NCBI RefSeq assembly: GCF_000006945.2
Contig: NC_003197.2
Span: forward strand, 1,674,001-1,738,000
Reading direction: 5' to 3'
Source: Salmonella enterica subsp. enterica serovar Typhimurium str. LT2
GTDB lineage: Bacteria > Pseudomonadota > Gammaproteobacteria > Enterobacterales > Enterobacteriaceae
Length of the DNA: 64,000 bases
Under the pieces are notes generated by a model. It did not search any database, was not told where the DNA came from, and was given only the letters and a program-made list of their open reading frames with translations. How positions within the stretch are numbered: the stretch's first letter is position 1; each line of letters starts with the position of its first letter. The translations under genes and the position numbers were made by a program. Of this stretch, positions 35,821 to 45,614 are shown piece by piece.

Positions 35821-37476
35821 CTAACGCATGATACGATCGTCGACATAACGGCGCTTATCCGGCGCGGGCGGGAAATACTGATACAGCCAGGTTTCGCTGA
35901 TAGCCTCCCCCTGGCAGCGCAGGAACATACGCATATCCACCGGTGCCGTAGAATCCGAGGTCGGATACCAGTCAAACTGGATACGATAACCGTCGAAAGG
36001 CTCAACGTAGAGGATCTCAATCTGCTTCGCCTCACCGCTGGAGAGCGTAATTACCGGCTCAATGCCTTTTGGCGCGGCCGCTTTCAGATCGCCGCCGACA
36101 AAATCAATAGCAAAACGGCGCGCCCATTTATCCGGGTAATGTTCGCCCGGCGCCCAACCTTCGGGAAAGCCGCCCATCCCTGTACGGGTCGCCATGACCC
36201 GCGCAAGCGGCGATTGTACCGGCGGCTGCGCGCTCCAGTACAAACGATAATTGAACGCCAGCGTATCCCCGGCTTTGATCGCTTTTTCCGGCTGCCAGAA
36301 ACAGACCACATTATCCAGAGTTTCGCCAGTGGTTGGGATCTCCATCAGGCTAACCGCGCCTTTCCCCCACTTATTGCGCGGCTCCACCCACAGGCTCGGA
36401 CGTTTGTTGTACCACCCCATCACATCCTGATAATGCGAGAAATCGCGATCGAGTTGCAGCAGGCCGAACCCTTTCGGGTTATCGTCCATATATGCATTGA
36501 ACTGCAATTTCTGCGGATTATTCAGCGGGCGGCAAATCCACTCGCCGTTACCCCGCCACATCGCCAGCCGATCGGAATCGTGAATTTGTGGATGAATGGT
36601 GTCGCATACCCGGCGTTCATTATTCCCACAGCTAAACATACTGGTCATCGGCGCAATGCCAAGTTGCTTAATATCTTTACGGGCGTAGAGATGGTTTTCT
36701 ACATCCATGATCACCTGCGATTTTTCGCAATGAATCACAAATTTATACGCGCCCGTCACGCTGGCGCTGTCCAGCAGAGCGTAAACGGTAAACGTAGTAT
36801 CGCCCGGCTTCGCGGTGTCAAACCAGAATGCGGTGAAGTCAGGGAACTCTTCCTGACCGTCAGTATAGGTATCTATCGCCAGCCCGCGAGCCGACAGGCC
36901 ATACTGATAAGTATCATCTACCGCCCGGAAATAACTGGCGCCCAGGAAGGAGACGACATCGCGCCGCGCCAGTTCCGGCGCTTTAAAGACACGGAAACCG
37001 GCGAAACCGAGATCGCTCTGCCCTTCCAGTTGCGTCGTATCGACGCCGGCATCGTTGTATTTAAACAGTTCCGGGCGAAAATGAATCTCGCGAGCAAGAT
37101 GCGTCGTCGTATCAACGGAAAACATGCGTACGCGACGACGAAAGCCCATCCCTACGTGGAAAAACTGAATATCGAGCTGCCGGTTGGCAACACCGTTCCA
37201 GAGTGAATGCGCCGCGTCATACTGAATGCTGTTATAGGCCTGCGGCGTCAGATTGGCGAGCGTATCCGGCAAGGGTCCCGGCGCGCCACCCCAGGGCTTT
37301 TTCGCTAACGCCTGGGCCATTGATTGCAGACCAGCAAAATCAAAACGGACAATTTTACCATCCGCAATATCGGATTCCGCGGCAAACGCCGCCTGAGAAA
37401 AGAGGGAAGCAATACCGCTGGAACCGCACACGGCGGCCATTGCCATTGAACCTTTAATAAATCGTCTACGATTCAT
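35821..37476 (-). CDS. opgD: Osmoregulated periplasmic glucan biosynthesis protein OpgD (MdoD, YdcG)
   Basis: 551 residues from the ATG at 37476, equal to E. coli OpgD. A twin-arginine signal (MNRRRFIKGSMAMAAVCG, cleavage near AAFAA) exports it folded. It controls the backbone structure of osmoregulated periplasmic glucans and is a glucan-processing enzyme of the OpgG/OpgD family. The body is collinear with E. coli (YFRAVDDTYQYGLSARGLAI, WVEPRNKWGKG). The longer frame to 37536 would bury the Tat signal and is rejected. Confidence 0.95.
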   Translation of the reverse strand: MNRRRFIKGSMAMAAVCGSSGIASLFSQAAFAAESDIADGKIVRFDFAGLQSMAQALAKKPWGGAPGPLPDTLANLTPQAYNSIQYDAAHSLWNGVANRQLDIQFFHVGMGFRRRVRMFSVDTTTHLAREIHFRPELFKYNDAGVDTTQLEGQSDLGFAGFRVFKAPELARRDVVSFLGASYFRAVDDTYQYGLSARGLAIDTYTDGQEEFPDFTAFWFDTAKPGDTTFTVYALLDSASVTGAYKFVIHCEKSQVIMDVENHLYARKDIKQLGIAPMTSMFSCGNNERRVCDTIHPQIHDSDRLAMWRGNGEWICRPLNNPQKLQFNAYMDDNPKGFGLLQLDRDFSHYQDVMGWYNKRPSLWVEPRNKWGKGAVSLMEIPTTGETLDNVVCFWQPEKAIKAGDTLAFNYRLYWSAQPPVQSPLARVMATRTGMGGFPEGWAPGEHYPDKWARRFAIDFVGGDLKAAAPKGIEPVITLSSGEAKQIEILYVEPFDGYRIQFDWYPTSDSTAPVDMRMFLRCQGEAISETWLYQYFPPAPDKRRYVDDRIMR

Positions 37477-37695
37477 ACCTGAAAATGAGTCCTTCTGGTC
37501 TTGTGAATGGTCCCGCGCTGGTTTTTTCAGCAGCAAGAATGTGCCCGTTTCTGACCGCTCACTCTAGACAAAATTCATTAATAATCCAATTGTTGGTCGC
37601 CTGGAAACTGTGCAAAAGCGTAAATATTTTATGTCGATAAGAACCGACCGAATCGGATGTAAACCTCACGCAGCATTCTTCAGGTTATGAAAAGT

Positions 37696-39204
37696 TTATT
37701 CCAGACTAACGTGATGTTTCATGACTCGTTTAAACAGCGCCAGACGCGCACGCATAAAGCGGTTTTCCACTTTAAAACCGGCAAGTTTGTTCAGCCCAAT
37801 CCGCAACAGACGATCTCGCCCCCGAATGCTGGCGGGCCAGCGAACCGGGCCGTGCAGCACGTCGCGCGTGCGGCTGGCATGACGAGCGAAATTCACCCAG
37901 TAATCCGCCACCTGCGAGGCAAAGGCCAGGTCATTCTCATTCACATAATGGCATGTGGGCTCAGCCCGCGTTAACGTATCGAATACATACGGTATTTCAT
38001 TGCCATGACAGGCACCATTCGCGTAGGTGTTATGCTCCGCTTCGGCGACATAATCAAACCAGTAACGCCAGCACGGTTCGCCGATCCGCTGCTGCGCTTG
38101 CATGACGACATAACCCAACGTGGTAAATACCATATCCCGACAGACCTGCCGCCCTAGCGCTTCGTCGCCTTTCACTCCAGGATAAAGCAGCCGGATTAAC
38201 CCCAGGCCAACACGCCGCTCACGGCGCATTTTTTGAATTTGACCGGCAATATCGACGCCAAAAACGGCCAATACGCTGGCTTCATCGCTATTCGAGCCGA
38301 TCATCACCGGTATCGGATGCTGTTTCGCCGCAAAGAAGGTTTCCAGCATCGGATGCGGCAGCACGACGTCGCCGGAAATCGGCGTCGGCGCAATTTTAAA
38401 AGGCGCGTCCAGCGGCCAAAACGTCTCTGCCGGTAAAGCGCGTAGCTGTTCGGCAGTGGCATGGGCTAAACCAAGATGTTCCGCCAGCGCAACGCCTTTT
38501 TTTAGCGCCACCTCGCGGGGCGTATCCGGCAGCGTATAACCACTCTGAATAATCGCTTTATGAAAAAGCCCCTTCGCCAACGGCGAAGCCATCAACGACA
38601 GCACGCTGCGGGCGCCGGCGGATTCGCCAAATAACGTCACATTCTGCGTATCGCCGCCAAACGCGGCAATATTGTCCTGCACCCAGCGCAGCGCAGCGAT
38701 TTGATCGAGTAAAGCAAAATTATGAATACACTCCGCCTCTTCGCCTTCCAGCGCCGGATGCGCGAAAAAGCCCAGATGGCCAAGCCGATAATTGACCGTC
38801 ACCACGATCGCGCCGCGCTTCGCCAGCGCTTGACCGTCATAGGGCGGCAAACTCCCCGCGCCAATGGTATAACCGCCGCCGTGTAGCCAGACCATGACCG
38901 GCAACGGTTCATGACGCACGGCGGGAGCCCAGACGTTCAGATAGAGACAGTCTTCGGAAAAATTTCCCGGATCGCCGCCGCCGAGTTCGCGACACCAGGT
39001 AATATCCTGCCAACTGGCGCAGGAGAAACAATCCGCCTGGCGCACGTCGTGCCAGGGCGTAACAGGCTGCGGCGCACGCCAGCGTAGCTCCCCTGTTGGC
39101 GGCGCGGCATAAGGTATACCGCGCCAGATATGGATTTCTTCCTGTACGACGCCCACGATTTTACCGTGACGCGTCTCCACCAACGGGATGGAGGGATTCA
39201 ACAT
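37696..39204 (-). CDS. Type B carboxylesterase (STM1623)
   Basis: A 502-residue serine esterase of the carboxylesterase/cholinesterase family, similar to PnbA. The nucleophile elbow FGESAGA has Ser195, and the oxyanion HGGGY is at 108-112; the family signature EDCLYLNVWAP is near 84-94. No signal peptide, so cytoplasmic. Upstream on the same strand is ydcJ with a 48-bp gap. Physiological ester unknown. Confidence 0.88.
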   Translation of the reverse strand: MLNPSIPLVETRHGKIVGVVQEEIHIWRGIPYAAPPTGELRWRAPQPVTPWHDVRQADCFSCASWQDITWCRELGGGDPGNFSEDCLYLNVWAPAVRHEPLPVMVWLHGGGYTIGAGSLPPYDGQALAKRGAIVVTVNYRLGHLGFFAHPALEGEEAECIHNFALLDQIAALRWVQDNIAAFGGDTQNVTLFGESAGARSVLSLMASPLAKGLFHKAIIQSGYTLPDTPREVALKKGVALAEHLGLAHATAEQLRALPAETFWPLDAPFKIAPTPISGDVVLPHPMLETFFAAKQHPIPVMIGSNSDEASVLAVFGVDIAGQIQKMRRERRVGLGLIRLLYPGVKGDEALGRQVCRDMVFTTLGYVVMQAQQRIGEPCWRYWFDYVAEAEHNTYANGACHGNEIPYVFDTLTRAEPTCHYVNENDLAFASQVADYWVNFARHASRTRDVLHGPVRWPASIRGRDRLLRIGLNKLAGFKVENRFMRARLALFKRVMKHHVSLE

Positions 39205-39252
39205 AACGCCTTCCTTTTACAGTATCCTCACAGCCTGTGAAGCTTACCGCTT

Positions 39253-40596
39253 TTAAAGCAGACCGCAACGGCGTTTACTGCGTTCTTCCGCTTCCTGATA
39301 TAACGAAAATTCATCCCGTACTGCACATCCCAGCGCCTGTTCAAAGGCGTCGCGGCTGGCATTGCCGTGGCTTCTGGCCAGCGTTTCATCTCCCAAATTC
39401 GACTGAAAAATGCCGGCTGCGCTGACCGGAAGAAAATCTTCATAGGTAATCGGCTGCGCGATTACCCAACCGCGCTCAATAAGCGGCTGCGGATCGTCGC
39501 CAGGATGGATCGCCTGACGATGCGCCTCGCCGGAAGGCGTTAAGCGATAGCGGAACCAGGCAAGCCCCTGCTGGCGAAGCAGAAATTCGCTATCCGGAAA
39601 GGCGTTAAAGACCTCCCGCAAATGGAGTTGATGCGTGAAGTTATCCTTACCCGTTCCCGCCTTGTGCAACAGTTCGTCATATAATCGACGACCTTTTGGC
39701 GTCAGCGCGACGCCACGTTGCTCAATTTCGCCGAAGCGCGCCGTGTGCGTACCCTGCTTTTCATCAACGAAGAGCACCTGCTCTTCCAGAGCTTTGAAAC
39801 TGGTTTGCCGCAACAGAATAGGCACTTCGCGGCGAGGCGGACCTTCGATAAGAATTTTAGGCGTAATGCCGCACTCCGGCATCATGGCCTGTACCCGGTC
39901 GATATCCAGAGTACGCGGCGTCAGATGGTTAATGTGGCATCCCGGAAAACAGACCACGTCGGCAATTAAACGATGCTCACGATGCAGGCTGCGGTACGTT
40001 TCTTCATCAACGGTAGCCTGACGATGCCAGCGAAAAGTCTCCAGCGTTTCACGGACGAACTCTTCGGCCTGAGCAGCGCTAAAACCGCCCTGCTCGTCGT
40101 ACTCATCCAGCAATTGTCGGCAGCGCGATGTAAAAATATCACGCTGCGATAAGATTTCCGCCGCCCGCTGGCGTAATGCCGCGTTTTCAATGAGCTCCAG
40201 GCGTAATAGCGAAGTGAACATGCGAAAGGGATTACGCGAGAGCGAAGCCTCGTCAATGGGACGAAATGCCGTGGAGTGCACAGGCACGCCCGCCTGAGAG
40301 AGATCGTAATAACTTACTGGGTACATCCCCATGATGGCGAATATCCGACGCAAGGTAGAAAGTTCTTCTGCGGTGCCAACACGAATGGCGCCATGTCGTT
40401 CCACGTTCAATCGCGCCAGTTCATCGGCATTAGCCAACTGCTCATGCAGTTTGGGATTATTTTCCAGCACCGCCAGATTCACGTCAGCCACAAGTTCCAG
40501 TAACGTACCGTACTGCGGAACTTCCTGCTGGTACATTGCCGACATTGCCTGCGAAAAGTGTTCCCGAATCTCATCTGCCGTGATGGTGTTCGCCAT
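39253..40596 (-). CDS. ydcJ: YdcJ, 2-oxoadipate dioxygenase/decarboxylase (HglS-like, VOC superfamily)
   Basis: 447 residues from the ATG at 40596, with GGAGG upstream; matches E. coli YdcJ in length and C-terminus (EERSKRRCGLL). The DUF1338/HglS family uses Fe(II) and O2 to convert 2-oxoadipate to 2-hydroxyglutarate. Expected metal ligands are His68 (NVERHGAIR), a His in CHINHLTPRTLDID and a Glu in ARFGEIEQRG. The biological role in Salmonella is not established. Confidence 0.88.
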   Translation of the reverse strand: MANTITADEIREHFSQAMSAMYQQEVPQYGTLLELVADVNLAVLENNPKLHEQLANADELARLNVERHGAIRVGTAEELSTLRRIFAIMGMYPVSYYDLSQAGVPVHSTAFRPIDEASLSRNPFRMFTSLLRLELIENAALRQRAAEILSQRDIFTSRCRQLLDEYDEQGGFSAAQAEEFVRETLETFRWHRQATVDEETYRSLHREHRLIADVVCFPGCHINHLTPRTLDIDRVQAMMPECGITPKILIEGPPRREVPILLRQTSFKALEEQVLFVDEKQGTHTARFGEIEQRGVALTPKGRRLYDELLHKAGTGKDNFTHQLHLREVFNAFPDSEFLLRQQGLAWFRYRLTPSGEAHRQAIHPGDDPQPLIERGWVIAQPITYEDFLPVSAAGIFQSNLGDETLARSHGNASRDAFEQALGCAVRDEFSLYQEAEERSKRRCGLL

Positions 40597-40888
40597 AATG
40601 TCATGCCTCCAGTGAATGTTACCTGGAGTGTAGAAAACCTCATCCATTCCGGGGAGAAGAATTTATAAAGTGTGATCCGACCTGAATTCATTATGCAGAA
40701 CGGATTGACATGAGCTGGCATATCCCCGACCAGATCGCGGCTTAACACGCTTAACGGCAGTTGAATCATCAGTAAAATAAAACAGTTGTAACTTGAAATG
40801 GTAAAATGTTAATAATATTTTGCTATCAGGTTATCAAAAACAAACAACTTTACTTGTCACCCGCACGGCTCTGTTTTTAACATCGCTT

Positions 40889-41812
40889 ATGGAAAAAAAT
40901 GGTCTGTTTAGTCAGCGCATTCGGTTGCGCCACCTTCATACATTTGTCGCCGTTGCGCAACAGGGAACTCTGGGGCGCGCGGCTGAAACTCTTAACCTGA
41001 GCCAGCCAGCGCTTTCTAAAACGCTGAACGAACTGGAACAACTCACCGGAACCCGTCTGTTTGAACGCGGGCGACTGGGCGCGCAATTAACGGTTCCTGG
41101 CGAACAATTTTTGACTCATGCGGTAAAAGTATTAGATGCATTGAATACCGCCGGGCAGGCGCTGAATCGCAAAGAGGACGCTAGCGCCGATGTGGTGCGT
41201 GTTGGCGCGCTCCCCACCGCTGCGCTGGGTATACTCCCGGCGGCTATTGGGCGGTTCCATCAACAGCAAAAATCGACCTCGTTACAGGTCGCGACCATGA
41301 ACAATACGATGTTGCTTGCGGGTCTTAAATCAGGCGAGATCGATCTGGGTATTGGCCGCATGTCAGACCCGGAATTAATGGGCGGTTTAAATTACGAACT
41401 GCTGTTTTTAGAATCGCTTAAATTAGTGGTACGCCCCGGTCATCCCCTGTTACAGGAGACGATCACGCTCAGCCGGGTTATGGAATGGCCGGTAGTCGTC
41501 TCGCCAAAAGGCACGGTACCGCGCCAGAATGCGGAAGCCCTGTTGCAAAGCCAGGGGTGTAAAATGCCTGCCGGATGTATCGAAACGCTATCCGCATCGT
41601 TATCACGACAACTGACCGTAGATTACGATTACGTCTGGTTCGTCCCCTCTGGCGCGGTTAAAGAAGATCTTCGCCAGGCGACGCTGGTCTCATTACCCGT
41701 GCCGACCCAGAGCGCGGGCGAGCCGATAGGTATTCTTACGCGAGTTGATATCCCGCTCTCAACCGGGGCGCAAATGCTGATTGCGGCGATCCGTAAATCG
41801 ATGCCGCTGTGA
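40889..41812 (+). CDS. ydcI: LysR-family regulator YdcI
   Basis: 307 residues from the ATG at 40889 (MEKNGLFSQRIRLRHLHTF), matching E. coli YdcI; the frame is open 23 codons upstream. The LysR helix-turn-helix is at about 15-75 (GTLGRAAETLNLSQPALSKT), followed by a periplasmic-binding-like effector domain. In Salmonella YdcI has been linked to acid stress and virulence-related phenotypes. Divergent from ydcJ across about 290 bp. No clear Shine-Dalgarno is seen. Confidence 0.92.
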   Translation: MEKNGLFSQRIRLRHLHTFVAVAQQGTLGRAAETLNLSQPALSKTLNELEQLTGTRLFERGRLGAQLTVPGEQFLTHAVKVLDALNTAGQALNRKEDASADVVRVGALPTAALGILPAAIGRFHQQQKSTSLQVATMNNTMLLAGLKSGEIDLGIGRMSDPELMGGLNYELLFLESLKLVVRPGHPLLQETITLSRVMEWPVVVSPKGTVPRQNAEALLQSQGCKMPAGCIETLSASLSRQLTVDYDYVWFVPSGAVKEDLRQATLVSLPVPTQSAGEPIGILTRVDIPLSTGAQMLIAAIRKSMPL

Positions 41813-41829
41813 TAGCGGCTGTCGGAGAA

Positions 41830-41868
41830 TAAACGCGCCCGCGGCTAAAATAGCCCGCTGGCGCGACG
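41830..41868. terminator. Stem-loop between convergent ydcI and trg
   Basis: CGCGCC (41834-41839) pairs with GGCGCG (41860-41865), with an inner GGCTAAAATAGCC hairpin. On the minus strand it is followed by TTTATTCTCC. Likely shared terminator. Confidence 0.5.
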
Positions 41869-41872
41869 CTTA

Positions 41873-43498
41873 CTAAAGGAAGGATGATCGCATCGTCGCG
41901 CCAGTATCATGTAAACGAAACGCATCAACGGCTTGCGTCAAGCGGGCAGCCTGTTCTTCAAGCGAAGCTGCCGCCGCGGACGCCTCTTCGACCAGCGACG
42001 CGTTTTGTTGCGTAACCCTGTCCATCTCAGAAATAGCCTGACTGACCTGAACAATACCGCGACTTTGCTCATCAGAGGCTGCCGCGATGTCGAGCATAAT
42101 ATCGGTGACGCGTTTGACGGCATCCACAATCTCATTCATGGTGCTCCCCGCAGCGATAACCTCTTCAGATCCTTGTTCAATCAGGCTGACCGATGCGCCG
42201 ATCAAGCCTTCAATCTCTTTTGCCGCCTGCGCGCTGCGACTGGCGAGGGTACGAACCTCACTGGCGACCACCGCAAAACCGCGTCCTTGTTCCCCGGCGC
42301 GTGCCGCCTCGACCGCCGCGTTCAGCGCCAGGATGTTGGTCTGGAAAGCGATACTGTTAATGACGGCGGTAATTTCCGAGATTTTTTTCGAGCTGGTGGA
42401 AATATTCCCCATCGTTTGTACGACCCCGGAAACCATCTGGCCTCCGCGGCTGGCTTTACCGGAAGCATCTTCCGCCAGTTTGCTGGCGTGATGCGCATTA
42501 TCCGCATTCTGCTTAACGGTTGCCGTCAACTGTTCCATACTGGCCGCGGTCTGTTCAATGGCGGCAGCCTGCTGTTCAGTACGAGAAGATAAATCCGTAT
42601 TACCAGCGGTAATTTCGCTGGTGCCTCGATAAATTTCCTCCGCCCCCTGACGCACCGCCCCTACCGTTTGTTGCAACGCATGCTGCATCTGCTGAAGATG
42701 ATGGCTCAGGCGACCAATTTCACTGCGTCCTGTGGGCTCGTCAGCCATGGTCAGATCGCCGGCCGCAATGCGTTCGATACGTGACGCAGACTGCTGCAAG
42801 GGTTGTATCACCGTGCGACGCAGCACCATGAAGGTCATTAACGTCAATACCAGCGCCAACGTAAATGCGCCAATCATAAACATCATACCGAGCCGGGTAC
42901 GTTGGTAAGCCTGCTCGCTAAGTAGTCTCGCCCGCTCGGTGCGCAGTTCAATCGCTTTCAACAGGACATGGTTATATGCGGCATCCAGTTGTTTTGCCTG
43001 CTCGTTTTCATGATTAATGATCGCTTCGAACATGCCATTTTTGGCAAATTTCAGCATCGGTTGCAGGCCGTTGATATAGGCGGTGTAGCGGGCGTTTAAC
43101 TCGTTATCTAACGCGTCATCGGCGGGTGTTTTCACCGCTCTGGACATATAAGCGTTAAAGCCGTCCTGAGACTGCTTGATCCGCGTTTCCGCAGCGGCAA
43201 TATTGGCTTTCATTTCATCCATTTCAGCAATCCGGCTCGCCGCGCCAGCGTGGATCATATTGATACGTGCGGTACGTAAGTGGTTAGCGCTGTTGGATAA
43301 TCCCATCCGTACCTGAATCTCGTCCGTGACATCACGCTGATCGCGATCGGCCTGTAACAGAAAATAGCCTGCCAGCCCGGCGCTCAAAGCAAAAAGAAGA
43401 AGGATGCCACCGAGAATGGAGGAAAACAGCGGAACCAGCCGAATATGATGCAGGAAGCCCAGTTTATGCGAGGCTTGCATCGAGAATGTGTTGCCCAT
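41873..43498 (-). CDS. trg: Methyl-accepting chemotaxis protein III (Trg), ribose/galactose sensor
   Basis: A 541-residue chemoreceptor. TM1 about 22-46 (PLFSSILGGILLLFALSAGL), a periplasmic four-helix sensor, TM2 about 203-225 (MFMIGAFTLALVLTLMTFMV), HAMP (226-280) and the cytoplasmic signalling hairpin tip ITAVINSIAFQTNILALNAA with EAARAGEQGRGFAVVA. As in E. coli Trg there is no C-terminal NWETF pentapeptide. It interacts with ribose- and galactose-binding proteins. Confidence 0.94.
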   Translation of the reverse strand: MGNTFSMQASHKLGFLHHIRLVPLFSSILGGILLLFALSAGLAGYFLLQADRDQRDVTDEIQVRMGLSNSANHLRTARINMIHAGAASRIAEMDEMKANIAAAETRIKQSQDGFNAYMSRAVKTPADDALDNELNARYTAYINGLQPMLKFAKNGMFEAIINHENEQAKQLDAAYNHVLLKAIELRTERARLLSEQAYQRTRLGMMFMIGAFTLALVLTLMTFMVLRRTVIQPLQQSASRIERIAAGDLTMADEPTGRSEIGRLSHHLQQMQHALQQTVGAVRQGAEEIYRGTSEITAGNTDLSSRTEQQAAAIEQTAASMEQLTATVKQNADNAHHASKLAEDASGKASRGGQMVSGVVQTMGNISTSSKKISEITAVINSIAFQTNILALNAAVEAARAGEQGRGFAVVASEVRTLASRSAQAAKEIEGLIGASVSLIEQGSEEVIAAGSTMNEIVDAVKRVTDIMLDIAAASDEQSRGIVQVSQAISEMDRVTQQNASLVEEASAAAASLEEQAARLTQAVDAFRLHDTGATMRSSFL

Positions 43499-43629
43499 GA
43501 CCGTCGACTCTCTTGTAGGTTTTATGCGTAAAACACGCCCGTTAGATAGTCATCGGCACTTCGTGACGTTTGCTTATCGCGAAAAGCATCGCCTTCGTCA
43601 CATTTTCACAACATTCATTCCAGAAAATT

Positions 43630-43662
43630 CAGAAAAGCGCCAGCGGAAAATCCGCTGGCGGA
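43630..43662 (-). terminator. Intrinsic terminator after frmA
   Basis: Minus-strand hairpin CGCCAGCGGA / TCCGCTGGCG (43638-43660) with a three-base loop, followed by CTTTTCTGAATTTTC, starting a few bases after the frmA stop. Confidence 0.7.
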
Positions 43663-43666
43663 TGAA

Positions 43667-44785
43667 TCAGTTATCGCCAAAGTGGATAACAGTACGGATG
43701 GATTTACCCTGATGCATCAGTTCAAAGGCATCGTTAATCTGCTCCAGCGGCAGGCGGTGAGTAATAAAAGGATCTAAACGGATTTTACCGTTCATCGCAT
43801 CTTCGACCATCCCTGGCAGCTGCGTGCGCCCTTTCACGCCGCCAAAGGCGGAGCCACGCCAGACGCGACCGGTCACTAGCTGGAAGGGACGGGTTTTGAT
43901 TTCCTGCCCTGCCCCCGCTACGCCAATAATAATGCTTTCGCCCCAGCCTTTATGACAACATTCCAGCGCTGCTCGCATCACGTTAACGTTGCCGATACAT
44001 TCAAAACTGAAATCTACGCCGCCATCAGTAAGCTCAACAATAACGTCCTGGATCGGTTTGTCGTAATCATTCGGATTAATAAAGTCCGTGGCCCCCATTT
44101 CGCCCGCCAGCGTAAATTTTTCCGGATTCGTGTCGACAGCTAAAATACGCCCGGCTTTAGCCTGAACCGCGCCCTGAATAACCGCCAGCCCAATACCGCC
44201 TAAACCAAAAACGGCAACGGTGTCGCCCGCTTTCACTTTAGCGGTGTTATGGACGGCGCCAATACCAGTCGTCACGCCACAGCCCAACAGACACACTTTA
44301 TCCAGCGGCGCCTGCGGGTTCACTTTCGCCAGAGAAATTTCCGCGCAAACGGTATATTCGCTGAACGTGCTGGTTCCCATATAGTGATAAACGGGTTCGC
44401 CGTTATAAGAAAAGCGGGTAGTGCCATCCGGCATCAGCCCTTTTCCCTGAGTGGCGCGTACGGCCTGACAAAGGTTAGTTTTACCGGACTTACAGAACTT
44501 ACACTCGCCGCATTCCGCCGTATACAGTGGAATAACATGATCGCCGGGTTTCAGGCTGGTGACCCCCTCGCCGACCTCGACTACCACGCCGCCGCCTTCG
44601 TGACCCAGGACTGCCGGGAATACGCCTTCCGGATCATCGCCGGAAAGGGTAAAAGCATCGGTATGGCAAACGCCGGTATGAGTGATTTTGACCAGAACTT
44701 CGCCTTTTTTCGGCGGCGCAACGTCAATCTCGACAATTTTTAACGGCTGACCGGGACCAAAAGCAACTGCTGCACGTGATTTCAT
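43667..44785 (-). CDS. frmA: S-(hydroxymethyl)glutathione dehydrogenase / class III alcohol dehydrogenase FrmA (AdhC)
   Basis: A 372-residue zinc-dependent dehydrogenase of formaldehyde detoxification; also reduces S-nitrosoglutathione. Visible: catalytic-zinc region HTGVCHTDAFTL and GHEGGG, structural-zinc cluster CGECKFCKSGKTNLC, and nucleotide-binding VFGLGGIGLAV. Co-transcribed with upstream frmR (31-bp gap). There is no frmB (S-formylglutathione hydrolase) next to it, unlike E. coli frmRAB. Confidence 0.95.
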   Translation of the reverse strand: MKSRAAVAFGPGQPLKIVEIDVAPPKKGEVLVKITHTGVCHTDAFTLSGDDPEGVFPAVLGHEGGGVVVEVGEGVTSLKPGDHVIPLYTAECGECKFCKSGKTNLCQAVRATQGKGLMPDGTTRFSYNGEPVYHYMGTSTFSEYTVCAEISLAKVNPQAPLDKVCLLGCGVTTGIGAVHNTAKVKAGDTVAVFGLGGIGLAVIQGAVQAKAGRILAVDTNPEKFTLAGEMGATDFINPNDYDKPIQDVIVELTDGGVDFSFECIGNVNVMRAALECCHKGWGESIIIGVAGAGQEIKTRPFQLVTGRVWRGSAFGGVKGRTQLPGMVEDAMNGKIRLDPFITHRLPLEQINDAFELMHQGKSIRTVIHFGDN

Positions 44786-44816
44786 ATATCTCTTCCTGTT
44801 ACGGTGAGGGAAATTG

Positions 44817-45092
44817 TTATTTTAGATAAGCGCGAAGAAGATGGCCGATTTCCGCCATCCGAACCGCGCGCTGATCTGGCGTAGTCTCCCCGCTGACCAG
44901 CTCATCTTTCAGATGGATTTCAACCATTTCACTCATCAGGCCATTAGACGCGCCGCGCACGGCGGCAATCTGTTGCAGAATCGCCAGACAAGGTTCGCCA
45001 GACTCAAGCGCCCGCTCCAGCGCTTCGACCTGCCCGCGTATGCGACGAACACGGGTAAGGATACGTTTTTTATCTTCAGGTGAATGCGGCAT
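44817..45092 (-). CDS. frmR: Formaldehyde-responsive repressor FrmR (CsoR/RcnR family)
   Basis: 91 residues from the ATG at 45092, with GGAGGTCGA upstream. Starts MPHSPEDKKRILTRVRRIRG; formaldehyde-sensing Pro2, Cys35 and His60 are present. All-helical tetrameric DNA-binding protein that releases its operator when formaldehyde cross-links Pro2 to Cys35. The frame is open to 45197 but the extension overlaps the operator and is not in the family. Confidence 0.95.
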   Translation of the reverse strand: MPHSPEDKKRILTRVRRIRGQVEALERALESGEPCLAILQQIAAVRGASNGLMSEMVEIHLKDELVSGETTPDQRAVRMAEIGHLLRAYLK

Positions 45093-45102
45093 TCGACCTC
45101 CA

Positions 45103-45125
45103 TATACTATAGGGGGGTATACTAT
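45103..45125 (-). promoter_or_regulatory. FrmR operator / frmRA promoter
   Basis: TATACTAT (45103-45110), A, GGGGGG (45112-45117), TATACTAT (45118-45125): an AT-flanked G-tract as used by CsoR/RcnR/FrmR regulators, 11-33 bases before the frmR start. The flanks are exact direct repeats and also resemble -10 elements. Confidence 0.75.
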
Positions 45126-45614
45126 CAGAATTTTATGTTTATGTAATTGTAAAATTACGCACAATATAAAAATCAATAGCTTATAGATTTCCGGCATAGA
45201 CCATCAAGAATCAGTTCACATTCAGCATATTCAGCTCATGGGAACTTTTTCAGGCCACAGACAATAAACACCAAAGCTTTCTTTCTAAGCTGCAATGTTC
45301 TGCCCGACTGGGGCACAGAGGTAATGCCGGTAAATCCAGTCCCATTACCCAGAAGTAAATATTTGCTTAATAGTTTTTATTTACTCACCAGGTGGTAATG
45401 AATAAAGGTTATGATATGCAGATGTCAGTCTTGTAAGAACGTAACATCACAACTGCGATACACCGCCGACGGGTAGCGAAAATATCTCAACCCTGTGTCT
45501 TTCCAGGCTTAGTCAATGTGGACAAAAAATCAAATGAGCGTTATTTGAAAGATTTTTAATACCCAAAAGCGTCATCATTATTGTTAATTTGAAATCAATC
45601 TCAGGTAATAATCC
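45126..45614. other. Intergenic region, frmR to steB
   Basis: About 490 bp, becoming AT-rich towards steB, marking the left edge of the steB-sseJ-dal island. A 12-codon ORF with AGGTGG upstream (near 45410) is too short to call. The SPI-2 regulatory elements of steB should lie in 45450-45600, but I cannot assign a site. Confidence 0.4.

Noticed and set aside
36139..37206. 355-codon plus-strand frame opposite opgD
   Set aside because: Mirrors the opgD reading frame; opgD is a well-conserved gene and this antisense product resembles nothing known.
45412..45450. 12-codon ORF after AGGTGG upstream of steB
   Set aside because: Too short, and the spacing to the ATG is only a few bases; no further support.
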